This document shows positions 8,595-18,602 of a stretch of 64,000 bases of DNA, one piece after another. Under the pieces are notes generated by a model that saw only the letters and a program-made list of their open reading frames with translations, ran no database searches and had not been told where the DNA came from. Numbering within the stretch: position 1 is the first letter of the stretch; each line of letters begins with the position of its first letter. The translations under genes and the position numbers were made by a program. This DNA is from Streptomyces sp. NBC_00178 (lineage in GTDB: Bacteria; Actinomycetota; Actinomycetes; Streptomycetales; Streptomycetaceae), in the NCBI RefSeq assembly GCF_036206005.1, contig NZ_CP108143.1, positions 2,852,001 through 2,916,000 of the forward strand. Direction: 5' to 3'.

Positions 8595-9071
8595 ATGCAG
8601 AACGCCGTCGAACGCGAGTTGGAAGTGAAGCTGGTCCTGTCGCCCGAGCGGTCGGTCCCCGTGCCCGCGCGCCTCTCCTACCTGCCCGACGACCCGTACG
8701 CGGTGCACATCGTCTTCCACATCGGCTCCGAGTCGCCCGTGCACTGGACGTTCGCCCGGGAACTGCTGGTGGAAGGGGTGTTCCGGCCGTGCGGGCACGG
8801 CGACGTACGGATCTGGCCGACCAAGGTCGGTGACCGGGCGGTCATCTGTTTCGCCCTCACCTCACCCGACGGCGACGCCCTGCTGGAGGTGCCGTCCGTC
8901 GCGGTGTCCGCCTGGGTGGAGCGCACCCTGCGGGTGGTGCCGCCGGGCACCGAGAGCACCCTGCTCGGTCTGGACGGCGCCCTCGCCGATCTGCTCGCAC
9001 CGCTCCCGGCCGACGACCTGTGGCTGAGCGATCCGTGGTCCCAGGAGGAGACCCCGGACGGTGAGGCCTGA
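8595..9071 (+). CDS. ssgG: SsgA-like sporulation/cell division regulator (SsgG type)
   Basis: SsgA-like proteins are small actinomycete-specific factors that place division septa and remodel the wall during sporulation. The 158-residue product shows the family signatures: VPVPARLSYLPDDPYAVHIVFHI, WTFARELLVEGVFRPCGHGDVRIWPT and a C-terminal DLWLSDPWSQEE tail. The ATG at 8595 starts the conserved MQNAVERELEVKLVL helix, with GGAAGG upstream at 12 bases. In S. coelicolor the paralogue in this neighbourhood is SsgG (SCO2924, from memory), which influences septum-site selection; the paralogue assignment rests on that synteny. It is a single-gene unit. Confidence 0.88.
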   Translation: MQNAVERELEVKLVLSPERSVPVPARLSYLPDDPYAVHIVFHIGSESPVHWTFARELLVEGVFRPCGHGDVRIWPTKVGDRAVICFALTSPDGDALLEVPSVAVSAWVERTLRVVPPGTESTLLGLDGALADLLAPLPADDLWLSDPWSQEETPDGEA

Positions 9072-9114
9072 CCGCGCCGTGCGGCCTGTCCGCGTCCGGG
9101 GCCGTGCGGGACCG

Positions 9115-10482
9115 TCAGAACAGCTTGCCGGGGTTGAGCAGGTCCAGCGGGTCGAAGGCCGCCTTGATCCCGCGCTGCACCTCGACGCCCACCTCGCCCA
9201 GCTCACGGGCGAGCCACTCCTTCTTGAGCACGCCCACGCCGTGCTCCCCGGTGATGGTCCCGCCGAGTTCGAGGCCCAGCGCCATGATCTCGTCGAAGGA
9301 CTCACGGGCCCTGCGGGACTCGTCGGCGTCGGTGTGGTCGAAGCACACGACGGGGTGGGTGTTGCCGTCGCCCGCGTGGGCACAGACGCCGATGGTGAGG
9401 CCGAACTTCTCCGCGATGGCGGCCGTGCCCTCGATCATCGCCCCCAGCCTGGAGCGCGGCACGCAGACGTCGTCGATCATCGTGGCGGACTTGACCGTCT
9501 CCAGAGCGGGCAGCGAGAGCCGGCGTGCCTGGAGCAGGAGTTCGGACTCGGCGGCGTCATCGGCGGGTACGACCTCCGTGGCACCGGCCGCCGTGCAGAG
9601 CTCGCCGACGGCGGCGAGGTCGGCGGCCGGATCGGGCGTGTCGAAGGCGCAGAGCAGCAGCGCCTCGGTCGACTCCGGGAGTCCCATGGAGGCCATCGCG
9701 TTGACGGCACGCACGGTCGTACGGTCCATCAGTTCGAGGAGTGACGGGGTGTGTCCCCGCTCCATGATCCGGCACACGGCGTCGCAGGCGGCCGCCGCGG
9801 AGGGGAACTCGGCGGCCAGCACCAGTTGCTGCGGCGGCTGGGGACGGAGCGCGAGGACGGCCTTGACAACGATGCCGAGGCTGCCTTCCGAGCCGACGAA
9901 CAGCCGGGTGAGGTCGTACCCCGCGACGCCCTTCGCGGTGCGGCGGCCGGTGTTCAGCAGCCGCCCGTCGGCCAGGACGACCTCCAGGCCGAGGACGTAT
10001 TCGGCGGTGACGCCGTACTTCACGCAGCACAGCCCGCCGGACGCGGTGCCGATGTTGCCGCCGATGGTGCACATCTCCCAGCTCGACGGGTCCGGGGGGT
10101 AGTACAGCCCGTGCTCGTTGACGGCCCGGGACAGCTTCGCGTTGACGACGCCGGGTTCGACCACGGCGATCCGGTCGACCGGGCTGATCTCCAGGATCCG
10201 GTCCATCCTGATCAGCGACAGCACGATGCAGCCGTCCGAGGCGTTGGCCGCGCCCGACAGGCCCGTCCGCGCACCCTGCGGCACCACGGGGACCCTGAGC
10301 GCGGTCGCGGTCCGCATGACGTGCTGGACCTCCTCGACCGTGCGCGGCAGCACCACGACGGCGGGGCTGCCCGCCTCGCAGAAGCTCGCCATGTCGTGGG
10401 CGTACGAGGCGGTGACGTCCGGGTCCGTGATCAGTGCGTCGGCCGGGAGACCCGCGCGCAGTCGTTCGAGGAGAGCGTCCAT
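9115..10482 (-). CDS. FAD-linked oxidase of the glycolate/D-lactate oxidase (GlcD) family
   Basis: A 455-residue flavoprotein predicted to oxidise a 2-hydroxy acid. The N-terminal FAD-binding PCMH domain holds VVVLPRTVEEVQHVMRTA, the VPQGARTGLSGAA loop and the GGNIGTASGG phosphate-binding turn. The C-terminal FAD-oxidase domain ends with GVCAHAGDGNTHPVV, GGTITGEHGVG and DPLDLLNPGKLF, which are diagnostic of GlcD. The substrate (glycolate, D-lactate or another hydroxy acid) cannot be read from sequence. I take the ATG at 10482; the frame is open far upstream but overlaps the divergent TPR gene and has no conserved residues there. Confidence 0.9.
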   Translation of the reverse strand: MDALLERLRAGLPADALITDPDVTASYAHDMASFCEAGSPAVVVLPRTVEEVQHVMRTATALRVPVVPQGARTGLSGAANASDGCIVLSLIRMDRILEISPVDRIAVVEPGVVNAKLSRAVNEHGLYYPPDPSSWEMCTIGGNIGTASGGLCCVKYGVTAEYVLGLEVVLADGRLLNTGRRTAKGVAGYDLTRLFVGSEGSLGIVVKAVLALRPQPPQQLVLAAEFPSAAAACDAVCRIMERGHTPSLLELMDRTTVRAVNAMASMGLPESTEALLLCAFDTPDPAADLAAVGELCTAAGATEVVPADDAAESELLLQARRLSLPALETVKSATMIDDVCVPRSRLGAMIEGTAAIAEKFGLTIGVCAHAGDGNTHPVVCFDHTDADESRRARESFDEIMALGLELGGTITGEHGVGVLKKEWLARELGEVGVEVQRGIKAAFDPLDLLNPGKLF

Positions 10483-10571
10483 GATCCAAGCGTGACACCC
10501 GGGGGCCAATGGTGTGAACCCGTCTGCGCCGACGTTCGTCCAGCGCGATGCGATCTTCGTACTGACGCACA

Positions 10572-12227
10572 GTGATGGCCATGGATGCCATGCCGCAGCA
10601 GAACCAGGAGCCGCCCGCCTCCACCCTGCCGCCCCAGGGTGCGACGTCCCTCCCTCCGCCTCCCGCGTCGATGCGCACCACGCTGCGCCGTGCGGCCTTC
10701 GGCGCGGTGGCCGGTGCCGTCCTCGTGGCCGGGGCGGTGATCGCCGTACCCGACGGCTCGGACGAGGCCGCGCCCCCCTTGCCCGGGCCGGTCGCTCGGG
10801 CCGAGACCGCGGCGGCGGCTGGGTCCCCCGCATCCCTGTCCGATCTGACGGCGCTCATCGGCGACCGGCAGAAGTGGGTGGAGACGCACCCCTCCGACGC
10901 ACCGTCATGGGCGGTGCTCGGTACGGCCTACGCGGAGTGGGGACGGCGGTCCGCCGACGCGGCGTACTTCACCCGGGCCGAACAGGCGCTGCAGCGCTCG
11001 CTGGCCGCGCAGCCCGGCGAACGCGGGAACACGGCGGCCTGGGTCGGGCTCGGGGCGCTGGCCAACGCCCGGCACGACCACCTCGCGGCGAAGAAGTGGG
11101 GCGAGACGGTGCGGGCGCGGTCGCCGAGGACCTGGACGGCGTACCCGGTCCTGATCGACGCCTACAACGGCCTCGGCGAGTACGCGGCGGCCGCCAGGGC
11201 GACGGAGAAGTTCGCGTCCCTGCGCAAGGGCGCCCCGGCGCTGGCCAGGACGGCCCAGATGTACCGCAACCAGGGCTGGCGCGAGGACGCCCTGGCGACC
11301 GCCCAGGAGGCGGCCGACCGGGCCACCGCGCCCGCCGGGAAGGCGGCGGCGCTCCACCTGCTCGGCGACCTGGCCGCGGAGCGCGGTGAACCGGCCGAGG
11401 CCCTCGCGCAGTACGACGCCGCGCTGCGCACGGACCCCGGCCACCTGGCGTCCCGGGCGGGCCGGGCCCGCGCACTGGTGGCGCTGGACCGCACGGACGA
11501 GGCGACGGCGGACTACCGGACGGTGACGACGAAGCTGCCCCGCCCCGAGTACGTGCTCGAACTGGGCGAGCTGTACGAGTCGCTGGAACTGGACGGCGAC
11601 GCCCGCACCCAGTACGCCAGGCTCCGCACGCTCCTCGCCCAGGCCAAGTCCGCCGGGGTCGACGAGTCGCTGACGGAGGCACGCTTCGAGGCCGACCACG
11701 GCGACCCCGAGGCGGCGGTGGAGCTGATGCGCACCGCGTGGGCGTCGCAGCGCCGCAGCGCCGAGATCGCGGACACGCTGGCCTGGTCGCTGCACCGCGC
11801 GGGGCGGTCGGAGGAGGCGATGCAGTACGCCGACCAGGCCGTGGAGACGGGCGTGCGGGACGCCTCGTTCGCCTACCACCTGGGCGCGATCGAGGCCGCA
11901 CTCGGTCAGGACGGCCCGGCCCGCGGCCATCTGGAGGAGGCCCTGCGGACCGACCCGGACTTCTCGCCGCTGGCGGCCCCGCTGGCCAGGGAGGCGCTGG
12001 AGTCCCTGGGCGATCCGGACGCCGGCGGCCCGGCGGACATGCGGCCGCCGCCCGAGCCGGAGCCCGCCCCGTCGGCCTCCGCCCCGGCGAAGCCGGAACC
12101 CACGCCCGACCCCGCACCGGAGTCCGGCTCCGCGTCCGGGTCCGGGTCCGGGCAGAAGCCCGAGCCGACGCGGTCGGCGTCCCCGTCCCCGCGTGCGGCG
12201 AAGCCGAGCGCTTCGGCGAGCGCCTGA
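10572..12227 (+). CDS. Membrane-anchored tetratricopeptide repeat protein
   Basis: A 551-residue protein. After a 33-residue proline-rich tail a single membrane segment (AAFGAVAGAVLVAGAVIAV, about 43-61) anchors it. The rest is a chain of TPR helices (for example WAVLGTAYAEWGRRSADAAYF, WRVGLGALANARHD-like and SLHRAGRSEEAMQYADQAVE) likely facing outside. The last 70 residues are a Pro/Glu/Ser-rich disordered tail. TPR arrays act as protein docking scaffolds; the partner is unknown. The start is uncertain: GTG 10572, ATG 10575 and ATG 10581 are all in frame and none has a strong ribosome site. It is divergent from the GlcD-like gene. Confidence 0.82.
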   Translation: MMAMDAMPQQNQEPPASTLPPQGATSLPPPPASMRTTLRRAAFGAVAGAVLVAGAVIAVPDGSDEAAPPLPGPVARAETAAAAGSPASLSDLTALIGDRQKWVETHPSDAPSWAVLGTAYAEWGRRSADAAYFTRAEQALQRSLAAQPGERGNTAAWVGLGALANARHDHLAAKKWGETVRARSPRTWTAYPVLIDAYNGLGEYAAAARATEKFASLRKGAPALARTAQMYRNQGWREDALATAQEAADRATAPAGKAAALHLLGDLAAERGEPAEALAQYDAALRTDPGHLASRAGRARALVALDRTDEATADYRTVTTKLPRPEYVLELGELYESLELDGDARTQYARLRTLLAQAKSAGVDESLTEARFEADHGDPEAAVELMRTAWASQRRSAEIADTLAWSLHRAGRSEEAMQYADQAVETGVRDASFAYHLGAIEAALGQDGPARGHLEEALRTDPDFSPLAAPLAREALESLGDPDAGGPADMRPPPEPEPAPSASAPAKPEPTPDPAPESGSASGSGSGQKPEPTRSASPSPRAAKPSASASA

Positions 12228-12245
12228 GGGCTGTCCCGTAATCCC
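12228..12245 (+). repeat. 18-base stop-proximal repeat, copy 2
   Basis: GGGCTGTCCCGTAATCCC begins at the first base after the TPR gene stop codon. It matches copy 1 after pncA at 17 of 18 positions. Both copies are in the same orientation relative to the preceding gene. Confidence 0.5.
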
Positions 12246-12257
12246 CAGCCGACGCGC

Positions 12258-12295
12258 GAAGGGTGCCCCCTCCCGGCCGGGAGGGGGCACCCTTC
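12258..12295. terminator. Bidirectional terminator between the TPR gene and hpd
   Basis: A perfect 38-base palindrome: 17-base arms (12258-12274 and 12279-12295) around GGCC. It sits between two convergent genes and is expected to stop transcription from both sides. There is no U tract, as is common in Streptomyces. Confidence 0.85.
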
Positions 12296-12310
12296 GTGAA
12301 GGGCCGGCCC

Positions 12311-13510
<1,200 letters not shown>

Positions 13511-13578
13511 TCAATGTGTCCAGCCCCGCGCCAGGATGAGCGGACTATGTGTACAGCATGACCATCGGGAGAAGGATC

Positions 13579-14052
13579 ATGGCGATCGATCATCTGGACG
13601 GCCGGCTCATCCTGCTCCTGGCCCGTGAGCCCCGTATCGGTGTACTCGAGGCGTCCAGGCGGCTCGGGGTGGCGCGCGGCACCGTCCAGGCGAGGCTGGA
13701 CCGCCTTCAGTCGAATGGCGTCATCCGCGGCTTCGGGCCCGAGGTGGACCCGGCGGCACTCGGCTACCCGGTCACGGCCTTCGCCACCCTGGAGATCAAG
13801 CAGGGACAAGGGGCCGACGTACGGGCCCACTTGAGTGGCGTCCCGGAGGTGCTGGAACTGCACACGACGACCGGGCACGGGGACATGCTCTGCCGGCTGG
13901 TCGCCCGCTCGAACGCCGATCTCCAGCGGGTGATCGACCGCGTGGTCGGCTTTGATGGCATCGTCCGGGCCTCGACGGCGATCGTCATGGAAAACCCGGT
14001 ACCGCTGCGTATTATCCCGCTGGTTGAGCAGGCTGCAGAGGACACCGACTGA
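13579..14052 (+). CDS. Lrp/AsnC family transcriptional regulator
   Basis: A 157-residue regulator. Residues about 3-60 form the winged helix-turn-helix (DHLDGRLILLLAREPRIGVLEASRRLGVARGTVQARLDRL). Residues about 70-145 form the RAM ligand-binding/oligomerisation domain (ALGYPVTAFATLEIKQG, HTTTGHGDMLCRLVA). The ATG at 13579 has GAGAAGG just upstream; an earlier in-frame ATG at 13549 is less likely. It is divergent from hpd, as AsnC-type regulators of aromatic amino acid catabolism often are, yet it ends only 16 bases before the ABC operon, so it may also be read with that operon. Confidence 0.9.
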   Translation: MAIDHLDGRLILLLAREPRIGVLEASRRLGVARGTVQARLDRLQSNGVIRGFGPEVDPAALGYPVTAFATLEIKQGQGADVRAHLSGVPEVLELHTTTGHGDMLCRLVARSNADLQRVIDRVVGFDGIVRASTAIVMENPVPLRIIPLVEQAAEDTD

Positions 14053-14068
14053 GCCTACGGAGCAACAT

Positions 14069-14716
14069 GTGAACTTCTGGGAGTATGTGGGCACCCGCCA
14101 CCAGCAACTGCTCACCGACACGTATCAGCACGCCAGCGCCGTCTTCCAGTGCATGGTCATCGCCACCCTCCTCGGCGTCCTGATCGGTGTCGTCAGCTAC
14201 CGGAGCGGCTGGGGCGGCTCACTGGCGATCACCTCCACCTCGGCGATCCTCACGATCCCCTCGCTCGCCGCGATCGGTCTGCTGATCCCCCTGGTCGGCC
14301 TCGGGGTACCGCCCACCGTGATCATCCTGACGCTGTACGGGCTGCTGCCCATCGTCCGCAACTGCATCGTCGGACTGCGCGGGGTCGACCCGAATCTCGT
14401 CGACGCGGCGAAGGGCATCGGGATGTCCCGGACGCGGCGGCTGCTCAAGGTGGAGCTGCCCCTCGCCTGGCCGCCCATCCTCACCGGCATCCGGGTGTCC
14501 ACCCAGATGCTGATGGGGATCGCCGCCATCGCCGCCTACGCCTCGGGCCCCGGACTCGGCAACGAGATCTTCCGCGGCCTCGCCTCACTGGGAAGCGCCA
14601 ACGCCATCAACCAGGTCCTCGCCGGCACCATCGGCATCGTCATCCTCGCTCTGCTCTTCGACGCCGCCTACGTCCTCCTCGGGCGGCTGACCATCCCTAG
14701 GGGGATCCGTGCCTGA
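14069..14716 (+). CDS. Glycine betaine/carnitine/choline ABC transporter permease (OpuCB/OpuBB-like)
   Basis: First gene of a four-gene import operon for quaternary amines (osmoprotectants). The 215-residue protein has five or six hydrophobic helices and the permease coupling loop GLRGVDPNLVDAAKGIGMSRTRRLLKVELPLAWPPILTGI, which contains the EAA-type Gly. The GTG at 14069 is preceded by ACGGAG; an overlapping ATG two bases earlier meets TGA at once, so it cannot be used. The gene starts 16 bases after the AsnC gene and its end overlaps the ATPase start by 8 bases. Related EgtU-type ergothioneine importers share this fold, so the exact ligand is inferred. Confidence 0.9.
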   Translation: MNFWEYVGTRHQQLLTDTYQHASAVFQCMVIATLLGVLIGVVSYRSGWGGSLAITSTSAILTIPSLAAIGLLIPLVGLGVPPTVIILTLYGLLPIVRNCIVGLRGVDPNLVDAAKGIGMSRTRRLLKVELPLAWPPILTGIRVSTQMLMGIAAIAAYASGPGLGNEIFRGLASLGSANAINQVLAGTIGIVILALLFDAAYVLLGRLTIPRGIRA

Positions 14717-15977
14717 GACCGCCACCGGGCCGACGGAGTCGACCCCGGAACGCACCACCGCCTCGGGCGCCACCATCCAGCTCGAGAACCTCAGCAAGTC
14801 CTATCCCGGCAGCCCGGCCCCGGCCGTGGACGACGTGTCCATGGACATCAAGGCCGGCGAGACCGTGATCCTCGTCGGCCCCTCCGGCTGCGGGAAGTCC
14901 ACCACGCTGAAGATGATCAACCGCCTGATCGAGCCGACGTCCGGGCGGATCAGGATCAACGACGAGGACGTCACCGACATGGACCCGGTGAAGCTGCGCC
15001 GGAAGATCGGTTACGCGATCCAGTCCTCCGGCCTCTTCCCGCACATGACGGTCGCCGAGAACATCGCCCTCGTGCCGAAGATGACCGGCTGGTCGAAGTC
15101 GGGCGTGAAGGACCGTGTCGAGGAGATGCTCGACCTGGTCGGGCTCGACCCCCGCGAGTTCCACGGGCGCTACCCGCGCCAGCTCTCCGGGGGGCAGCAG
15201 CAGCGCGTGGGGGTGGCGCGAGCCCTGGCCGCCGACCCGCCCGTCCTGCTGATGGACGAGCCCTTCGGGGCGGTCGACCCGATCACCCGGGACCACCTCC
15301 AGGACGAGCTGATCCGGCTCCAGCACGAGCTGCACAAGACGATCGTCTTCGTCACCCACGACTTCGACGAGGCCATCAAGCTCGGCGACCGGATCGCGGT
15401 GCTGCGGGAGCGTTCGCACATCGCGCAGTTCGACACCCCCGAGGCGATCCTCACCAACCCGACGGACGACTTCGTCTCGGGATTCGTCGGCGCGGGCGCC
15501 GCCCTGAAGCGGCTCAACCTGACCCGTGTGCGGGACGTGGGCATCGCCGACTTCCCCACGGTGACCGTCGAGGACCCGCTCCAGTCGATCTTCAACAAGC
15601 TGCGGGACGGTCAGCACAACGAACTGCTGATGCTGGACCGGCGCAACCGGCCCTACAAGTGGCTGCGGCGCGGCGACCTGATGCGGGCCAAGGGCTCGCT
15701 CGCCCGGGCCGGGCAGCTCGTGCACGACACGGTGACCCGGGACGCGACGCTGCACGACGCCCTGGAGGCGGTGCTGACCGACAGCGGCGGGCGCGTCGCC
15801 GTGACGGGGCGGCGCGGTGAGTTCATCGGCGTCGTCGACATGCACACCCTGATGAACTCCGTGCAGGAACTCCTGGAGGCCGACCGGCTCACCGCGATGG
15901 AGCACGAGCACGACCTGGAGGAACTGCGCGAGCACCGGACGGAACAGGAGCTCGAGGGAGGTGACGGCGGACTGTGA
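14709..15977 (+). CDS. Glycine betaine ABC transporter ATP-binding protein with CBS domains (OpuCA-like)
   Basis: A 422-residue ATPase. The nucleotide-binding domain shows Walker A GPSGCGKSTT, the signature LSGGQQQRVGVARAL and Walker B VLLMDEPFGAVDP. The Q-loop segment YAIQSSGLFPHMTV and H-loop VTHDFDEA are also present. After about residue 270 come two CBS-like repeats, which in OpuA/OpuCA sense ionic strength and switch transport on under osmotic stress. The C-terminus is acidic (EHEHDLEELREHRTEQELEGG). The GTG start at 14709 overlaps the upstream permease and the stop overlaps the next start (GTGA), so translation is coupled. Confidence 0.93.
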   Translation: MPETATGPTESTPERTTASGATIQLENLSKSYPGSPAPAVDDVSMDIKAGETVILVGPSGCGKSTTLKMINRLIEPTSGRIRINDEDVTDMDPVKLRRKIGYAIQSSGLFPHMTVAENIALVPKMTGWSKSGVKDRVEEMLDLVGLDPREFHGRYPRQLSGGQQQRVGVARALAADPPVLLMDEPFGAVDPITRDHLQDELIRLQHELHKTIVFVTHDFDEAIKLGDRIAVLRERSHIAQFDTPEAILTNPTDDFVSGFVGAGAALKRLNLTRVRDVGIADFPTVTVEDPLQSIFNKLRDGQHNELLMLDRRNRPYKWLRRGDLMRAKGSLARAGQLVHDTVTRDATLHDALEAVLTDSGGRVAVTGRRGEFIGVVDMHTLMNSVQELLEADRLTAMEHEHDLEELREHRTEQELEGGDGGL

Positions 15978-16825
15978 CCCCCAGTCATCAGGCGCCGCCC
16001 AAGGGGGCGCGGCCACCGGGCGAACACGACGTGAAGGGCCACGCGTTCCGTGACGAGGAGGCGGAGCCGCCGTCGCGGTCCGCGCCCGCACGGCGGATCA
16101 CCTGGCAGAAGCTCGTGGTGGTCCCGGCGGTGCTCGCGGTCGTCCTGGTCGCCACGTATCTGTGGATCTCCAACGCAGAGCTCGACTCGGTGGCCGAGAA
16201 CTCGATCGCGGGTGACATCGTCGAGGTGCGCTGGTGGCAGCACGTCAGGCTGACCGCGATCTCCACCTTCTGGGTGCTGATCATCGCGATCCCGCTCGGC
16301 ATCGCCCTGACCCGGCGCGGCCTGAAGAAGGCGGCACCGGGGGTCACGGCCCTCGCGAACATCGGCCAGGCCACCCCGGCGATCGGACTGCTGGCGCTGC
16401 TCGTGATCTGGCTGGGCATCGGCCCGTCGACCGCGATCGTCGGCATGGTGATCTACGCGGTGCTGCCGGTGCTCTCCAACACCGTGGCGGGGCTCAACTC
16501 GATCGAGCCGACCCTCGTCGAGGCCTCCCGGGGCATCGGCATGTCGGCGATGGGCACGCTCACCAGGGTTGAACTGCCGCTCGCGGTCCCGCTGATCCTG
16601 GCGGGCGTGCGGACGGCGCTGGTCCTCAACGTGGGCACGGCGACCCTCGCCACCTTCGGGGGCGGCGGCGGACTGGGCGACCTGATCACCTCCGGCATCC
16701 AGACGCAGCGCATGCCCGTGCTGGTGCTCGGTTCCGTGCTGACGGTGGTCCTGGCACTGCTGGTGGACTGGCTGGCCTCGCTGGTCGAACTGTGGCTGAC
16801 GCCGCGCGGACTGGAGGAAGCGTGA
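15974..16825 (+). CDS. Glycine betaine/choline ABC transporter permease (second subunit)
   Basis: A 283-residue inner-membrane permease with a 40-residue basic/proline cytoplasmic lead and six or so membrane helices from about residue 46 (KLVVVPAVLAVVLVATYLWI). The coupling loop is GLNSIEPTLVEASRGIGMSAMGTLTRVELPLAVPLILAGV, homologous to that in the first permease. A GGGGGLGDLITSGIQ loop is typical of OpuC permeases. It starts with GTG overlapping the ATPase stop by four bases and its own stop overlaps the lipoprotein start by four, so the operon is tightly coupled. Confidence 0.92.
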   Translation: MTPSHQAPPKGARPPGEHDVKGHAFRDEEAEPPSRSAPARRITWQKLVVVPAVLAVVLVATYLWISNAELDSVAENSIAGDIVEVRWWQHVRLTAISTFWVLIIAIPLGIALTRRGLKKAAPGVTALANIGQATPAIGLLALLVIWLGIGPSTAIVGMVIYAVLPVLSNTVAGLNSIEPTLVEASRGIGMSAMGTLTRVELPLAVPLILAGVRTALVLNVGTATLATFGGGGGLGDLITSGIQTQRMPVLVLGSVLTVVLALLVDWLASLVELWLTPRGLEEA

Positions 16826-17793
16826 GGATACGAACGGGCCTCGCATCGGTGGCCGCGCTCGCCCTCGTGCTCACGGGGTGCGGGCTGAAGAGCGGATCGC
16901 CGCTGGTGGACGAGGTGGCACCGGGGTCGGTCGGCAAGGGACAGCCCCTCAAGGGCGCGTCCCTCACGGTGACCTCGAAGAACTTCAGCGAGAACATCAT
17001 CCTCGGCAACATCATCGGCCTGATCTTCAAGGCGGCCGGCGCCGAAGTGCTGGACCGCACGAACCTCCCGGGGTCGATCAGCGCGCGCGAGGCGGTCGTC
17101 AAGGGCGAGGCGGACGCGCTGTACGACTACACGGGCACGGCGTGGATCACCTATCTGGGTCACGCCGAACCGATCGCCGACCCGCAGAAGCAGTGGAAGG
17201 CGGTCCGGGACGAGGACATCGGCAACGGGGTGACCTGGCTCCCGCCGGCCACCCTCGACAACACGTACGCCCTGGCCATCAGCAAGAAGAACAACGAGAA
17301 GTACCACCTGAAGACGCTGTCGGACGTGGCCGCGCTCGCGAAGAAGGACCCGAAGGCCGTGACGGTCTGCGTGGAGAACGAGTTCGCGTCGCGCGACGAC
17401 GGCCTGCCCGGCATGCAGAAGAAGTACGGGATGAAGCTGCCGGCCGCCAACACCAAGAAGATGGACGCCGGGATCATCTACACCCAGGTGAACAAGTCGA
17501 ACTCCTGCCTGCTGGGCGAGGTGTACACCACGGACGGCCGGATCAAGGCGATGAACCTGGACGTGACCGAGGACGACGAGCAGTTCTTCCCCAACTACAA
17601 CGCCGCGCCGGCCATCCACACGGCGACCCTCGACAGGTATCCCGAGATCGCGGAGATGCTGGCGCCGGTGACGAAGAAGCTGACGACCGAGCTCGCGCAG
17701 GAACTCAACTCCAAGGTCGACGTGGACGGCGAGGACCCGCACGAGGTGGCCAAGGACTGGCTGCTGAAGGAAGGATTCATCAAGGAGGGCTGA
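16822..17793 (+). CDS. Glycine betaine/choline-binding lipoprotein (OpuAC/ProX family)
   Basis: The extracellular substrate-binding subunit of the operon, 323 residues. The signal peptide ends in a lipobox LTGC with Cys20 as the lipidation site. The binding domain contains LTVTSKNFSENIILGNIIG, the YDYTGTAWITYLG segment and FFPNYNAAPAIHT, matching OpuAC-type proteins with an aromatic cage for a quaternary ammonium. It is translationally coupled to the permease upstream and followed by a hairpin at 17817-17863. The ligand may be glycine betaine, choline or another betaine. Confidence 0.92.
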   Translation: MRIRTGLASVAALALVLTGCGLKSGSPLVDEVAPGSVGKGQPLKGASLTVTSKNFSENIILGNIIGLIFKAAGAEVLDRTNLPGSISAREAVVKGEADALYDYTGTAWITYLGHAEPIADPQKQWKAVRDEDIGNGVTWLPPATLDNTYALAISKKNNEKYHLKTLSDVAALAKKDPKAVTVCVENEFASRDDGLPGMQKKYGMKLPAANTKKMDAGIIYTQVNKSNSCLLGEVYTTDGRIKAMNLDVTEDDEQFFPNYNAAPAIHTATLDRYPEIAEMLAPVTKKLTTELAQELNSKVDVDGEDPHEVAKDWLLKEGFIKEG

Positions 17794-17816
17794 GCAGGAA
17801 GCTCCACCGCCCTTGC

Positions 17817-17863
17817 CGGAGCCGGGACGCCCACCGCAGTGCGCGGAGGGAGTCCCGGCTCCG
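17817..17863 (+). terminator. Terminator of the betaine ABC operon
   Basis: Perfect 12-base arms CGGAGCCGGGAC (17817-17828) and GTCCCGGCTCCG (17852-17863), 23 bases after the lipoprotein stop codon, with a 23-base loop. Confidence 0.65.
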
Positions 17864-17921
17864 TTGTGCGGGCCCTCCCCCGGGCACCTTCGGACCGCGC
17901 GGGCCGACTTCCAAAGAACTC

Positions 17922-17959
17922 GTTGCAAAAAAAGTGTTGCAAAGCGTTCTTTGCAACAC
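17922..17959. promoter_or_regulatory. Operator array upstream of the ArsR-like gene
   Basis: Perfect inverted repeat with 11-base arms (17934-17944 and 17949-17959) around CGTT. Its core word GTTGCAAA also occurs at 17922-17929, so three half-sites (17922, 17936 and, inverted, 17950) are spaced exactly 14 bases apart. The array ends 12 bases before the start codon of the regulator gene, where a bound dimer would block expression. Autoregulation is inferred. Confidence 0.7.
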
Positions 17960-17971
17960 TACCGTTCCAGC

Positions 17972-18589
17972 ATGGCCCCGAATGAACCGGCAGACCGCAC
18001 GTCCCCGTACGCGGACGACCCCGAGCTCCACCACGTCGACGCCCGCACCCTGCGGGGGCTCGCCCACCCGCTGCGCATCCGGCTGCTGAACGCTCTCCGG
18101 GAGTTCGGACCCGCCACCGCGTCCGGACTCGCCGACCGTCTCGGCGAGTCCAGCGGCGCCACCAGCTACCACCTGCGGCAGCTCGCGGCGTACGGCTTCG
18201 TCGAGGACGATCCGGAGCGCGGCAAGGGGCGCGAGCGGTGGTGGAAGGCCGCCCACACGGGGACGGTGTTCGGGGCCGCCGCCGACTTCACCCACCACGC
18301 GGACCCCGAAGTGCGGGGCGCCATAGGGGTGGTGCTCCACGAGGTCGCGACCACGCACGCACAGGAACTGAACACCTGGCTCGGGACCATGCACGAGTGG
18401 CCCGACGAGTGGCAGCGGGCGATGGACATCAGCGACTTCAAGCTCCGGCTCACCCCGGAACTCGCCCTGGAACTCGTCGGGAAGCTGCACGAAGTGATGA
18501 GCAGTTACCGGGGCCGCGTCCCCGACGACACCGAAGGGGCGGGCGTCGTCCGCACCCATCTGCACATGTTCCCGCGCTCCACCGACTGA
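17972..18589 (+). CDS. ArsR-type winged-helix transcriptional regulator
   Basis: A 205-residue regulator. Residues about 15-85 form the winged helix (LRGLAHPLRIRLLNALREFGPATASGLADRLGESSGATSYHLRQLAAYGFVEDD), a typical ArsR/HTH_20 fold. No CxC metal site is seen, so a metal role is unlikely. The C-terminal half is helical and of unknown ligand specificity. The ATG at 17972 is the first after the operator array. It is the first gene of a run with a 60-residue protein and an MFS carrier, suggesting it represses an efflux carrier until a drug or metabolite releases it. Confidence 0.88.
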   Translation: MAPNEPADRTSPYADDPELHHVDARTLRGLAHPLRIRLLNALREFGPATASGLADRLGESSGATSYHLRQLAAYGFVEDDPERGKGRERWWKAAHTGTVFGAAADFTHHADPEVRGAIGVVLHEVATTHAQELNTWLGTMHEWPDEWQRAMDISDFKLRLTPELALELVGKLHEVMSSYRGRVPDDTEGAGVVRTHLHMFPRSTD

Positions 18590-18602
18590 GGGGACCACGG
18601 TC

